Positions 15,858-23,996 of a DNA stretch of 64,000 nt are shown piece by piece; position 1 is the stretch's first letter; each line of letters starts with the position of its first letter. The notes below the pieces were generated by a model that was not told where the DNA came from, did not search any database, and saw only the letters and a program-made list of their open reading frames with translations. The DNA is taken from contig NZ_CP087106.1 of assembly GCF_028583545.1 (NCBI RefSeq), positions 744,001-808,000 on the forward strand. Direction: 5' to 3'. A program made the position numbers and the translations under genes. Source of the DNA: Methylobacterium sp. NMS14P. GTDB taxonomy: Bacteria > Pseudomonadota > Alphaproteobacteria > Rhizobiales > Beijerinckiaceae.

Positions 15858-17132
15858 ATGAGCCAAGTCCAATCCGGACCAGTCCTATCCGGGCCAGTCC
15901 CGTCCGAGATCCTGCTCGTCCCCCGGGGCGAGGCCGGGCACTTCCTGCCGGCGGCCCTCGGCTGGCTGGGCAAGCGGGTCACCGTCACGGCCCGGCCCGG
16001 CCCGGCGAACCACATCCTCTGCCTGCCGGTCCTCGATTTCGTGCGTCTCGGCTTCCCGGAGGCGAACGGGCGCCTCGACCTCCTCGAACCGGGGGATGCC
16101 GAGAACCTCCGCGCCGGGCGCGCCGCGCTGCTCCTCGACCTCTCGAACGAGGGGCCGGGCCTGCACGCCCCGACCTTCGAGGCGCTGCACCGGAACCTCG
16201 AGGAACTTGGGATCCCGCGCGAGCGGGTGATCCTGGTCACGCAGAACCGGCTGCTGCGGCTCGACTACGAGCGCCTCTACGGCGAGGGCCTGCGGTTCTG
16301 GACCTTCGAGTTCTTCCCGCTCCAGGTCGCCCTCTGGCTGGACGACGCCGAGGGCCCGCGGCTCTTCCCCCAGCATCCCCTCGACCGCGCCGGCTACGCG
16401 CCCTTCGCCCGCACCAGCGGCCCGGCCCGCTTCCTCTGCCAGAACGCGGCCCTGCGCTGGCACCGGGTGCTGCTCTACCGCTGGTTCCAGCTCGGCGGGC
16501 TGGACCGCGACGGGCTGATCTCCTTCCACGGCATCGGCGAGGACAACCCGAAGGCGGGCGGCATCAACGTCTTCCACGCGCCGCCGGAGATCGAGGCGGC
16601 CTTCGGGCCGCTGCTCGCCGATGTCGGCAGCTGGATCCCGCGCCGGGCGCGGCGGATCGATGCCGATCAGGGCACCGACATGGTCATGACCCTGGATACC
16701 CGCACCTACGCGGAGTGCGACCTGACCGTCATCTCGGAGACCGACTTCTTCGAGCCGGGCGTCGAGCGGATCACCGAGAAGTCGATCAAGGCGGCGGCCA
16801 CGGGCCTGCCCTTCGTGATGGTGGGCGCGCCGCGCGCCGTCGAGCGGCTGTCCGAGCTGGGCTTCCAGACCTTCGGCGGCTTGATCGACCACCATTACGA
16901 CCTCGTGTCAGACCCGGCCGAGCGGCTGCCGCTCGTGTTCCGGTCGATCGAGCGGGCCTGGACCGCGTGCCGGGACGATCGGGCGGGCTGGCACCGCCTG
17001 GCCCGGGAGCAGGCCGAGGCCAACGTGGCCCACGCGCGGCGCGGATTGCTGCCGCAGCTCGACCGGGTGATGGTCGCGCCGCTGATCGAGCGGCTGAACC
17101 GGTTCATGGAGACGGGCGCGATCGTGCACTGA
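15858..17132 (+). CDS. Uncharacterised 424-residue protein, possibly glycosyltransferase-like
   Basis: I cannot assign a function. No signal peptide or membrane helix is visible. Two stretches stand out: an acidic/aromatic middle (YGEGLRFWTFEFFPLQVALW) and a C-terminal block with VISETDFFEPG, ITEKSIKAAATGLPFVMVG and LSELGFQTF (about residues 290-340). That TEK...PF..vG...L..LGF.TF pattern resembles uncharacterised GT-B-like proteins that occur in surface-polysaccharide and phage gene sets, so a sugar-transfer role is a guess. The stop region overlaps the convergent MocR-type gene by 29 bp. The ATG at 15858 is the first good start. Confidence 0.7.
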   Translation: MSQVQSGPVLSGPVPSEILLVPRGEAGHFLPAALGWLGKRVTVTARPGPANHILCLPVLDFVRLGFPEANGRLDLLEPGDAENLRAGRAALLLDLSNEGPGLHAPTFEALHRNLEELGIPRERVILVTQNRLLRLDYERLYGEGLRFWTFEFFPLQVALWLDDAEGPRLFPQHPLDRAGYAPFARTSGPARFLCQNAALRWHRVLLYRWFQLGGLDRDGLISFHGIGEDNPKAGGINVFHAPPEIEAAFGPLLADVGSWIPRRARRIDADQGTDMVMTLDTRTYAECDLTVISETDFFEPGVERITEKSIKAAATGLPFVMVGAPRAVERLSELGFQTFGGLIDHHYDLVSDPAERLPLVFRSIERAWTACRDDRAGWHRLAREQAEANVAHARRGLLPQLDRVMVAPLIERLNRFMETGAIVH

Positions 17133-18645
17133 CCGCGTCGCGGCCGTGAACGTCCGGGCGGGAATCCGGCGCGGCCCGCAGGACCTCCGCCATGCGCCGC
17201 ACGGCCGGCTCGATCGCCCGCTCGGGCACGGCGGCGTAGCCGAGGAGCAGGCCCGGATGCGCCGGCCCGACGTGATAGGCCGAGAGCGCGACCGCCGAGA
17301 TCCCCGCGCGCCCGAGCGCCGCCGCGGCGGCCACGTCGGTCAGGGCCGGGCCCCAGGCCGGCCCCGGCAGGGCGATGAGGTGCATCCCGCCCTCCATGGC
17401 GGCGATCGCCGCGACGTCCCCGGCGTGGCGGCGCGCGGCCTCGATCAGCGCCTCCTGGCGCAGGGCGTAGAGGCGGCGGGTCCGGCGAAGATGGCCGGCG
17501 AGATGGCCGTCCTCGATGAAGCGCGCCAGCGCCCACTGGCCGATCCCGGGTGGGGCGGGGCCGGTCTCGGCCAGCGCCTGATTGACCGGCGCGACGAGAC
17601 CGCGGGGCAGCACGAGGTAGCTCAAACCGAGGGCCGGCAGCAGCAGCTTCGAGAAGCTGCCGACGTAGATCACCCGGCCGCCGCGATCGAGGGCGCGCAG
17701 CGGCGCGAGCGGGCGCCCGGCGTAGCGGTAGGCGCCGTCGTAATCGTCCTCCACGATCCAGCCCGAGACCGCCTCGGCCCAGGCCAGCAGGTCGAGGCGG
17801 TTCTCCAGGCTCATGGCGTGCCCGAGGGGGTAATGGTGGGCCGGCGTCACCACCGCGAGCCGCGCTCCGGGCGTCCGCGCAGCTGCCGGGGCCACCGACA
17901 GGCCACCGGGCCCCACCGGGACGGGGACCGGGTTCAGTCCGGCGCTGGCGAGGGCCTGCGCGATTCCTGGGAAGCCGGGCTCCTCGACCAGGGCGGTCTC
18001 GCCGGGATCGAGGAGCAGCTCGGCGAGCAGGCGCAGGCTCTGGCGGATGCCCGCGGTGACGATGACGTCGTCGGCCTCGCAGGCCACGCCGCGCGCCTGC
18101 GCCAGATAGGCGGCGACGGCGGCGCGCAGGGCCGGCGAGCCGCGCGGGTCCGGCTGCTCGGTCGGGCCGTGGCGCCACTCGGCTTGGAGCAGGCGACCCC
18201 AGACCTCGAACGGGAAGGCGTCCGGGGCCGGCCGGCCCAGGGCGAAGGCGTCGGGCACGCCCGGACCCGCCATGTAGCGCCGCGACGGGGCGGCCACGAG
18301 GCGGGCGCCCCGGCGGGACAGGTTCGGGGCGGGCACAATGCCCGGGCGGCGGAGCGGGCCCGGCGCCGGCAGCGCGTCGTCCGGCAGGGTCGCGGCGACG
18401 CGCGTCGCGGAGCCCGGCCGCGCCGTGAGGTAGCCCTCGGCGGTGAGCTGCTCCAGCGCCAGGACGACGGTCCCGCGCGCGCAGCCGAGGTCGGCGGCCA
18501 GGATCCGCGAGGCCGGGAGCCGGGCCCCGCGCGGCAGCCGGCGATCGAGGATCGCCGCGCGCAGGCCCTCCCGGAGCTGCGCGTGCAGCGGCGCCGCGCC
18601 CGCGGCGTCGAGGGTGAGCGTCAGGGGCAGGGGAGCCCGGGCCAT
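17104..18645 (-). CDS. MocR/PdxR-family transcriptional regulator (GntR HTH plus aminotransferase domain)
   Basis: The 513-residue chimera has an N-terminal GntR winged helix (about 10-80: LHAQLREGLRAAILD, LPASRILAADLGCARGTVV and LEQLTAEGYLTARPGS) and a fold-type-I aminotransferase-like domain. The PLP Schiff-base lysine is K333 in YVGSFSKLLLPALG, and a PLP-binding Asp lies in VEDDYDGAYRY. Such proteins sense PLP or an amino compound and usually regulate themselves and a divergent gene. Here the divergent gene is a PaiB-like split-barrel protein, and GGACC repeats lie between them. The C-terminal 20 residues overlap the opposite gene. Confidence 0.88.
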   Translation of the reverse strand: MARAPLPLTLTLDAAGAAPLHAQLREGLRAAILDRRLPRGARLPASRILAADLGCARGTVVLALEQLTAEGYLTARPGSATRVAATLPDDALPAPGPLRRPGIVPAPNLSRRGARLVAAPSRRYMAGPGVPDAFALGRPAPDAFPFEVWGRLLQAEWRHGPTEQPDPRGSPALRAAVAAYLAQARGVACEADDVIVTAGIRQSLRLLAELLLDPGETALVEEPGFPGIAQALASAGLNPVPVPVGPGGLSVAPAAARTPGARLAVVTPAHHYPLGHAMSLENRLDLLAWAEAVSGWIVEDDYDGAYRYAGRPLAPLRALDRGGRVIYVGSFSKLLLPALGLSYLVLPRGLVAPVNQALAETGPAPPGIGQWALARFIEDGHLAGHLRRTRRLYALRQEALIEAARRHAGDVAAIAAMEGGMHLIALPGPAWGPALTDVAAAAALGRAGISAVALSAYHVGPAHPGLLLGYAAVPERAIEPAVRRMAEVLRAAPDSRPDVHGRDAVSARSRPSP

Positions 18646-18654
18646 GAGGCAGAC

Positions 18655-18696
18655 TGGTCCAGTCGCAGTTCGAGAATTGGACCTTTCGCCTGGACC
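18655..18696. promoter_or_regulatory. Candidate MocR operator: three TGGACC-type half-sites
   Basis: In the 98-bp divergent region there is one inverted half-site TGGTCCA (18655-18661) and two direct half-sites TTGGACC (18677-18683) and CTGGACC (18690-18696), the last two 13 bp apart. A mix of direct and inverted repeats is what MocR/PdxR dimers are known to bind. Assignment to the adjacent regulator is inference. Confidence 0.5.
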
Positions 18697-18743
18697 GCCG
18701 AACGGTCAAGCACGGATCCGCAAGACCGCCGCAGGACAGGCCC

Positions 18744-19370
18744 ATGTACCAGCCGCCCCATTTCCGGGACGATTCCCGCGCCGCGCAGCACGCGCTGATC
18801 CGCGCCAATCCCCTCGGCCTGCTGGTGACCGTCGGCGCGGGTGGCCTGATCGCCAACCCGATCCCGTTCCTGCTGGACGACGACGGCCCCCACGGGGTGC
18901 TGCGGGCGCACCTCGCCCGCGCCAACCCGCAGGGGGAGGATCTCACCGCGGCGGAGGAGTGCCTGATCGTGTTCCAGGGGCCGCAGGGCTACGTCACGCC
19001 GAGCTGGTACGCGAGCAAGCGCGAGCACGGCCGGGTGGTCCCGACCTGGAACTACGCCACGGTCCACGCCTGGGGCCGGCCCCGGGTGATCGAGGATGCG
19101 GACTGGCTCGGGCGCCAGATCGCCGACCTCACCGCCCTGCGCGAGGCGCCCCGGGCCGAGCCGTGGGCGGTCGCCGACGCGCCGGCGCCCTTCGTGGCCG
19201 CGCAGGTCCGGGGGATCATCGGCATCGAGGTTCCGATCACGCGGATCGAGGGGAAGTGGAAGATGAGCCAGAACAGGCCCGAGGCCGACCGGCACGGGGT
19301 CATCGCGGGGCTGCGCGCCGAGGGCGAGGCGGGTCTCGCCGGGCTGGTCGCCGAGCGGAGCGGTCTGTGA
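18744..19370 (+). CDS. PaiB-like FMN-binding split-barrel protein
   Basis: The 208-residue protein begins MYQPPHFRDDSRAAQHALIR and carries the PaiB landmarks: FLLDDDG, GVLRAHLARANPQ, VIFQGPQ-like FQGPQGYVTPSWYASK, VPTWNYATVHAWG, and the C-terminal KWKMSQNRPEADRHGV. The fold is that of pyridoxamine-phosphate-oxidase-type FMN proteins. PaiB is called a negative transcriptional regulator in Bacillus, but an enzymatic or heme/flavin-binding role is as likely. It is divergent from a PLP-sensing regulator and overlaps the following GNAT gene by 4 bp, a pairing that recalls the PaiA (acetyltransferase)-PaiB pair. Confidence 0.88.
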   Translation: MYQPPHFRDDSRAAQHALIRANPLGLLVTVGAGGLIANPIPFLLDDDGPHGVLRAHLARANPQGEDLTAAEECLIVFQGPQGYVTPSWYASKREHGRVVPTWNYATVHAWGRPRVIEDADWLGRQIADLTALREAPRAEPWAVADAPAPFVAAQVRGIIGIEVPITRIEGKWKMSQNRPEADRHGVIAGLRAEGEAGLAGLVAERSGL

Positions 19371-20083
19371 GCGCGCGCCTCAACGGCTTCGGCCAGCCCG
19401 TCGGCCCGGCGCTGCCGGACTGGAGCCCGCGCCCGCGGCCGCCGCGCACGCCCCTGGAGGGCCGCTTCTGCCGGCTCGTACCGCTCGACGCGGCGGCGCA
19501 CGCGGACGCGCTCTACGCCACCTACAGCGCCGCTCCCGACACGCGCGGCTGGACCTATCTCGGCGACGAGATGCCGGAGAGCGCGGAGGCCTACCGGGCG
19601 CGCCTGGCGACGCAGCAGGCGAGCGAGGACCCGCTGTTCCACGCGATCCTGGATCCCGCGAGCGGCGACGCCCTCGGGATCGCCTCGTATCTCCGGATCG
19701 ATCCCGCCAACGGCGTGATCGAGGTCGGCCACCTCCACTTCGGCCCGCGGCTGCAGCGGGCGCCCGCCGCCACGGAGGCCATGGCGCTGATGATGGCCCG
19801 GGCCTTCGACGAGCTCGGCTACCGGCGCTACGAGTGGAAATGCGACAGCCTCAACGCCCCGTCCCGGGCGGCGGCGCTGCGGCTCGGCTTCACCTTTGAG
19901 GGCATCTTCCGCAACGCCGTGGTGGTGAAGGGCCGCTCCCGCGACACGGCGTGGTTCTCCGTCACCGATTCCGAGTGGCCGCGGGTCCGCGCCGGCTTCG
20001 CGGCGTGGCTGGACACGTCGAACTTCGACGGGGCGGGCCGCCAGCGGCGCGGGCTCGCGGACCTGCGCGCCGCCGCGGGCTGA
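19367..20083 (+). CDS. GNAT N-acetyltransferase (RimJ/RimL-like)
   Basis: This 238-residue acetyltransferase is of the RimJ/RimL type: TPLEGRFCRLVPLD start, GWTYLGDEMPES, GIASYLRIDPANGVIEVGHL, HFGPRLQRAPAATEAM, and the conserved YRRYEWKCDSLNAPSRAAAL then RLGFTFEGIFRNAVVVKGRS. It should use acetyl-CoA on a small molecule or protein N-terminus; the acceptor is unknown. The start is GTG at 19367, overlapping the PaiB-like stop. The C-terminus (QRRGLADLRAAAG) is somewhat longer than usual. It is convergent with the GMC oxidoreductase gene 7 bp away. Confidence 0.85.
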   Translation: MSARLNGFGQPVGPALPDWSPRPRPPRTPLEGRFCRLVPLDAAAHADALYATYSAAPDTRGWTYLGDEMPESAEAYRARLATQQASEDPLFHAILDPASGDALGIASYLRIDPANGVIEVGHLHFGPRLQRAPAATEAMALMMARAFDELGYRRYEWKCDSLNAPSRAAALRLGFTFEGIFRNAVVVKGRSRDTAWFSVTDSEWPRVRAGFAAWLDTSNFDGAGRQRRGLADLRAAAG

Positions 20084-20089
20084 GCCGGC

Positions 20090-21637
20090 TCAGGGGCCGC
20101 CGGCCAGGAAAGCCTCCGCGCTGCGCAGGCTGAGCGCCATGATTGTCAGGGCCGGGTTCGCCGCGAGCGAGCTCGGAAAGGTCGAGCCGTCGCAGATCCA
20201 CAGGTTGTCGATGTCGAAGCTTCGGCCGTGCGGGTCGACGACGGCGCTCGTTCCGTCGCGGCCCATCCGGCAGGTCCCGAGCGTGTGGGCGACGCGCTCC
20301 AGCACCCAGACGTCGTCGGCCCCCGCTTCCTCCCAGAGATCGCGCATGACCTTCGTGGCGTGCGTGTTGAGGCGGTTCTCGTTGGTGCTGTAGCCGAAGC
20401 TGATATGGGCCTTGCGCATCCCGTGCGCGTCGGTCTCGTCGGCGAGGGTCAGCACGTTGGCGTCGCAGGGCAGCGTCTCGCCGTTGATGCCGATGCCGGC
20501 GAAGTGGTTGTAGCGGTCGAGGTAGTCGAGGAGCGGCTGCCCCCACAGGCCGCGCCCCCGCGCCGCCGAGTTGCCGAAGGTCAACGGCACCACGCCGAGG
20601 CTCTGGATCAGGTAGCCGCCGGCGAAGTCGGCGCCGGCGCGGATGAAGTCCTCGGTGATCAGCGAGGACGGGTAGCCCCGGTTCATGCGCACCTCGTGGT
20701 CGAAGGTGCCCCAGACCTGGGTCGCCACGTGCCCCATGTAGTTGCGCCCGATCTGGCCGCTGGAATTGGCGAGCCCGAGATGGAGCAGCAGGCGCGGCGT
20801 CTCGACCGCCCCGGCGCAGAGGAAGACGGCGCCGCAGCGCTGCCGCCGCTCGGCGCCGTCCTGCCGGTAGACCACGCCGGTGATCCGACCGTCGGCGCCC
20901 CGCTCCAGACCGTGGACGAAGGCTTCGGCCCGGATCTCGGCGCCGCGGGCGACCGCGTAGGGCAGGTAGGTCACGTCCATGCTGGCCTTGGCGCCCGTGC
21001 GGCAGCCCTGGTGGCAGAAGCCGCAATTGATGCAGGCGTTGCGGCGGGGCCCGTCCTCGGACTGGAAGTCCCGCGAGACCACGGCGGCGGGCGCGTCCGC
21101 CCACCGGATGCCGCGGGCCTCGCAGGCCCGCGCCATGATCTGCGCCGGCCCGTTCCGCGGGACCGGGGGCAGGGGATAGCGGCGGTCCGCATCCCACGGA
21201 TAGCTCTGCGCGCCCGAGACGCCGAGGAAGCGCTCGACCCGCTCGTAGAACGGGAGCAGGTCCTCGTAGGACAGCGGCCAGTCGACCCCTTCGCCGCTCT
21301 CCGTGTGGAGTCGGAGGTCGCGGGCGTCGGCCCTCGGCACGAAGGCGCCCCAGTGCAGTGTCGAGCCGCCGACGCCGGTGCCGCTGTTGTTCGCCCCGAA
21401 GGCTTCCGGGGTCGAGCCGCCGCTCAGCCGCTCCTCGGTCCAGTAGATCTCGTCCGCGAGGGTCTCGTCGAAGGCGAAGCGCTCGGGCGTGAAGTTCGGT
21501 CCGGCCTCCAGGGCCACGACCTTCAGCCCCGCGGCGGCGAGGCGCGCGAGGAGCGGCGCGCCGCCCGCGCCGGTCCCCACCACGACCGCGTCGACGACCT
21601 CGTCCGCGCGGTAGGTCCGCATCCCCGCGAGGTTCAT
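20090..21637 (-). CDS. GMC-family FAD oxidoreductase (gluconate/sorbitol-dehydrogenase large-subunit type)
   Basis: This 515-residue flavoprotein oxidises an alcohol or sugar. The FAD dinucleotide motif is [13 protein letters not shown] (18-30). A cysteine-rich [11 protein letters not shown] stretch near residue 200 resembles the family with an Fe-S-like loop. The GMC C-terminal active-site region reads [20 protein letters not shown], then [11 protein letters not shown]. It lacks a Tat signal. The ATG overlaps the stop of the fused hydrolase/subunit-3 gene by 4 bp, so the two are co-translated. Membrane-bound relatives pair with a small subunit 3 and a cytochrome c subunit; no cytochrome subunit is adjacent. 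Confidence 0.88.
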   Translation of the reverse strand: MNLAGMRTYRADEVVDAVVVGTGAGGAPLLARLAAAGLKVVALEAGPNFTPERFAFDETLADEIYWTEERLSGGSTPEAFGANNSGTGVGGSTLHWGAFVPRADARDLRLHTESGEGVDWPLSYEDLLPFYERVERFLGVSGAQSYPWDADRRYPLPPVPRNGPAQIMARACEARGIRWADAPAAVVSRDFQSEDGPRRNACINCGFCHQGCRTGAKASMDVTYLPYAVARGAEIRAEAFVHGLERGADGRITGVVYRQDGAERRQRCGAVFLCAGAVETPRLLLHLGLANSSGQIGRNYMGHVATQVWGTFDHEVRMNRGYPSSLITEDFIRAGADFAGGYLIQSLGVVPLTFGNSAARGRGLWGQPLLDYLDRYNHFAGIGINGETLPCDANVLTLADETDAHGMRKAHISFGYSTNENRLNTHATKVMRDLWEEAGADDVWVLERVAHTLGTCRMGRDGTSAVVDPHGRSFDIDNLWICDGSTFPSSLAANPALTIMALSLRSAEAFLAGGP

Positions 21638-23061
21638 CGTCCCGCCTCCGTCCGCAGCGCCGGCGGCTCCCAGGATTCCGGCGCGTCGAGCCCGACGGCG
21701 TGGAAACCCGGCAGGTCGTCGGCGATCTCGCCCGGCCTGTCGCCGCCGGCGCCGATGCCCGAGAAGCCGATCCGCGCCAGGGCCGCCGGGTGGCCGAGCC
21801 AGAGGCGGACCGCGTCGGCGCGGAGATCCTCGAACCAGAACCGCATCCGGTCAGAATCGAGGCGGCCGCCGAGGCTCTCCGGGACCTTCAGCGCGGCGCG
21901 CGCGCACAGGGTGAGCAGCCCGTCCTGTCCGGCCGCGTCGAGGGCCACGAACGGGCGGTCGCGGGCGATGCGGGCGGCGGCGTCGAGGGTGCGCAGGGCG
22001 GCGCGGTAGGCCTCCGCGTCCGGTGGCAGGGCGGCGAAGCGCCAGCCATCGCCGTCTCCGGAGGCCAGCCGCCGGTCGAGGCGGGCGGCCAGATCGAGAT
22101 GCGGCACGGGCATCACGCGGGCGAGGGCGGCCCGCAGGATCGCGAGCTCCACCGGGTCGAGGGCCGCCGGTCGATAGGCGGGATCGTCCGGCGCGGCGCG
22201 CTCCGCGAGGGCGCCGCGCAGGCGGCTGTTCACCCGCTCGGAGGCGATCAGCGCCGCGTAGTCCGGCGGGACCTCCGGGCCGGCCTCGACGGTCGGCCGG
22301 GGCCGTTCGCCGAGATGGTCGCGCAGGTGGTCAGCAAGGGCGGCGGGCCGCTCCAGCGGCAGGAGGTGGCCGACGCCGTCGAACGTGACGAGACGGTGGT
22401 GCGCGAGGTGGGGCGCCGTGAGGGCCCGCTGCGCGTCCGGCCCGAGGTCGGCATCCTCGGACCCGGCCAGGATCAGCGCCGGGGTGCGCAGGATCCCGAC
22501 GCGGCGGCACCAATCGTCGTTCGCACCTTCCTTGAGCCAGGCCTTCCAGGCGGCCGGCGCGGCCCGCAGGACGTCGGCCACCGCCCGCGCCTCGGTCTCG
22601 GGATCCAGGCCGTCGCCCACGTTGGCGCGCACGAAGGCCGCGGCCTCGCGGCGCCGTGTCTCGGGATCCGCGTCGATCCAGGCGAGCATCTTGGCGCGCC
22701 GATCCTCCGGGATCGGCTCCGGGCTCGGCGGCGAGCCGGAGACCAGGACGAGGTCGGTCAGGCCCGTCAACCCGATCTCGCCATCCTCGGCCCGGCGCGC
22801 CAGCGCCAGGGCCACCTTGGCCCCCATGCTGTGCCCGGCGATCCCGAAGCGCGCCGGAGCCCGCGCGCGGATGGCCTCGGCCACGTGATCGGCCATCGCG
22901 GCGACGGAATAGCCCGGCGTGCCGGCGGCATCGCCGAAGCCCGGCAAGTCTACCGGAACGCAAGTCAACGGCGTCCCGTCGAGGGCGCGCGCGAGTCGCT
23001 CCCAGCTTCGGGCACTTCCGCCCAGAAAGTGCAGGCAGAACAGGACTTCGGGTTCGGACAT
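21634..23061 (-). CDS. Fusion: alpha/beta hydrolase plus gluconate 2-dehydrogenase subunit-3-like domain
   Basis: The 475-residue protein has two parts. Residues 1-250 are an alpha/beta hydrolase: oxyanion region [11 protein letters not shown], nucleophile S78 in GHSMGAK, acid near D203-D205 in GSEDAD, and catalytic H232 in GVGHLLPLE. Residues about 300-475 have the helical layout and end motif of gluconate dehydrogenase subunit 3 ([46 protein letters not shown], then [22 protein letters not shown]). Subunit 3 normally is a separate exported protein supporting a GMC dehydrogenase, and the next gene is exactly such a dehydrogenase. No frameshift or stop lies between the two parts and no signal peptide is seen. 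Confidence 0.8.
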   Translation of the reverse strand: MSEPEVLFCLHFLGGSARSWERLARALDGTPLTCVPVDLPGFGDAAGTPGYSVAAMADHVAEAIRARAPARFGIAGHSMGAKVALALARRAEDGEIGLTGLTDLVLVSGSPPSPEPIPEDRRAKMLAWIDADPETRRREAAAFVRANVGDGLDPETEARAVADVLRAAPAAWKAWLKEGANDDWCRRVGILRTPALILAGSEDADLGPDAQRALTAPHLAHHRLVTFDGVGHLLPLERPAALADHLRDHLGERPRPTVEAGPEVPPDYAALIASERVNSRLRGALAERAAPDDPAYRPAALDPVELAILRAALARVMPVPHLDLAARLDRRLASGDGDGWRFAALPPDAEAYRAALRTLDAAARIARDRPFVALDAAGQDGLLTLCARAALKVPESLGGRLDSDRMRFWFEDLRADAVRLWLGHPAALARIGFSGIGAGGDRPGEIADDLPGFHAVGLDAPESWEPPALRTEAGR

Positions 23062-23186
23062 CGGCGAGACATCGCGCGGCGCCAGAATGCTTCAAGCGTA
23101 CGCGACGCCGCACGGCCGAAGTCTTGGCCCGGTGCCGTTGGCCCAGTCGTGACCGCGTGCGATCAGGGAGACCGGAGGAGGCGGTG

Positions 23187-23939
23187 ATGACCGATCTGGA
23201 ACAGGCCTGGCGCGTGGAGGAGGCCTGCCTCAACGCCTGGCCGAGCCCGCGCGAGCTCCTGGTGCACGGCTACCTGCTGCGCGCCGCCGGGGGCCGCTCG
23301 AAGCGACAGAATTCCGTGAACCCCATGCGCGGGAGCGGTGCGCCCGGACCGGCCATCGCGGCCGCGCGCGCGATCTACGGCCGCCTGGGCCAGCGCCCGA
23401 TCTTCCGCGTGCCGGCGATCGCCCCGCAGATGGAGCCGCTCCTCGCCGGCGGCGATTACACCGTGGTCGACGAGACCTGCACGCTGATCCGCGCGCTCGA
23501 CGACCTCACGAGCGCGCCCGATCCGGCCGTGGCGGTCGCCGCGGCGCCGGGGCCGGACTGGCTGGCCCTGCGCGACGCGGTGAACCGCGCGGATGAAGCG
23601 GCCGCGCGGGTGTTCCGCGACACCGTCGCCGCCCTGGCCCTGCCGCGGGCCTTCGCGGCGGCCGCGGCCGAGGGCGGCATCGGCGCCATCGCCTTCGGGG
23701 TGCTCGACCGGGAGCTGATGGTCATCGAGGCGGTGGCGACGCCCGAACCCCTGCGCGGCCGCGGCCATGCCCGGCGCGCGGTCGGCGCGCTGCTGCGCTG
23801 GGGCCGGGCGGAGGGCGCCCGGGCCGCCTGCCTGCAGGTCGTCGCCGCGAACATGCCGGCGCGAGGGCTCTACCGCGCCCTCGGCTTCGAGCGCGAACTG
23901 TACCGCTATCACTACCGGGTCGGTCCGGAGCCGGGCTGA
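23187..23939 (+). CDS. GNAT-family N-acetyltransferase
   Basis: The 250-residue protein has a conserved N-terminal module (DLEQAWRVEEACLNAWPSPR, LLRAAGGRSKRQNSVNP, PIFRVPAIAPQMEPLL) seen in a group of uncharacterised acetyltransferases, then a C-terminal GNAT core (FGVLDRELMVIEAVATPEPL with RGRGHARRAVGALLRW as the acetyl-CoA loop, then NMPARGLYRALGF). The acceptor is unknown. A strong GGAGGAGG ribosome site precedes the ATG at 23187. It is transcribed away from the hydrolase-fusion gene and is convergent with xseA. Confidence 0.85.
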   Translation: MTDLEQAWRVEEACLNAWPSPRELLVHGYLLRAAGGRSKRQNSVNPMRGSGAPGPAIAAARAIYGRLGQRPIFRVPAIAPQMEPLLAGGDYTVVDETCTLIRALDDLTSAPDPAVAVAAAPGPDWLALRDAVNRADEAAARVFRDTVAALALPRAFAAAAAEGGIGAIAFGVLDRELMVIEAVATPEPLRGRGHARRAVGALLRWGRAEGARAACLQVVAANMPARGLYRALGFERELYRYHYRVGPEPG

Positions 23940-23996
23940 GACTCGGGGCGGGTCGCGGCCCGCAACTGCGCCCAGTCCCGGCCGACGGCCGTCGTC

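Noticed and set aside
16895..18946. 683-codon minus-strand frame over the MocR-type regulator
   Set aside because: The other minus frame gives a full GntR-aminotransferase protein with its PLP lysine; this one is Arg/Pro/Gly low complexity.
20228..22009. 593-codon plus-strand open frame opposite the GMC and hydrolase-fusion genes
   Set aside because: The minus strand carries unmistakable FAD and hydrolase motifs; the plus frame is Arg/Ala/Gly-rich with none.
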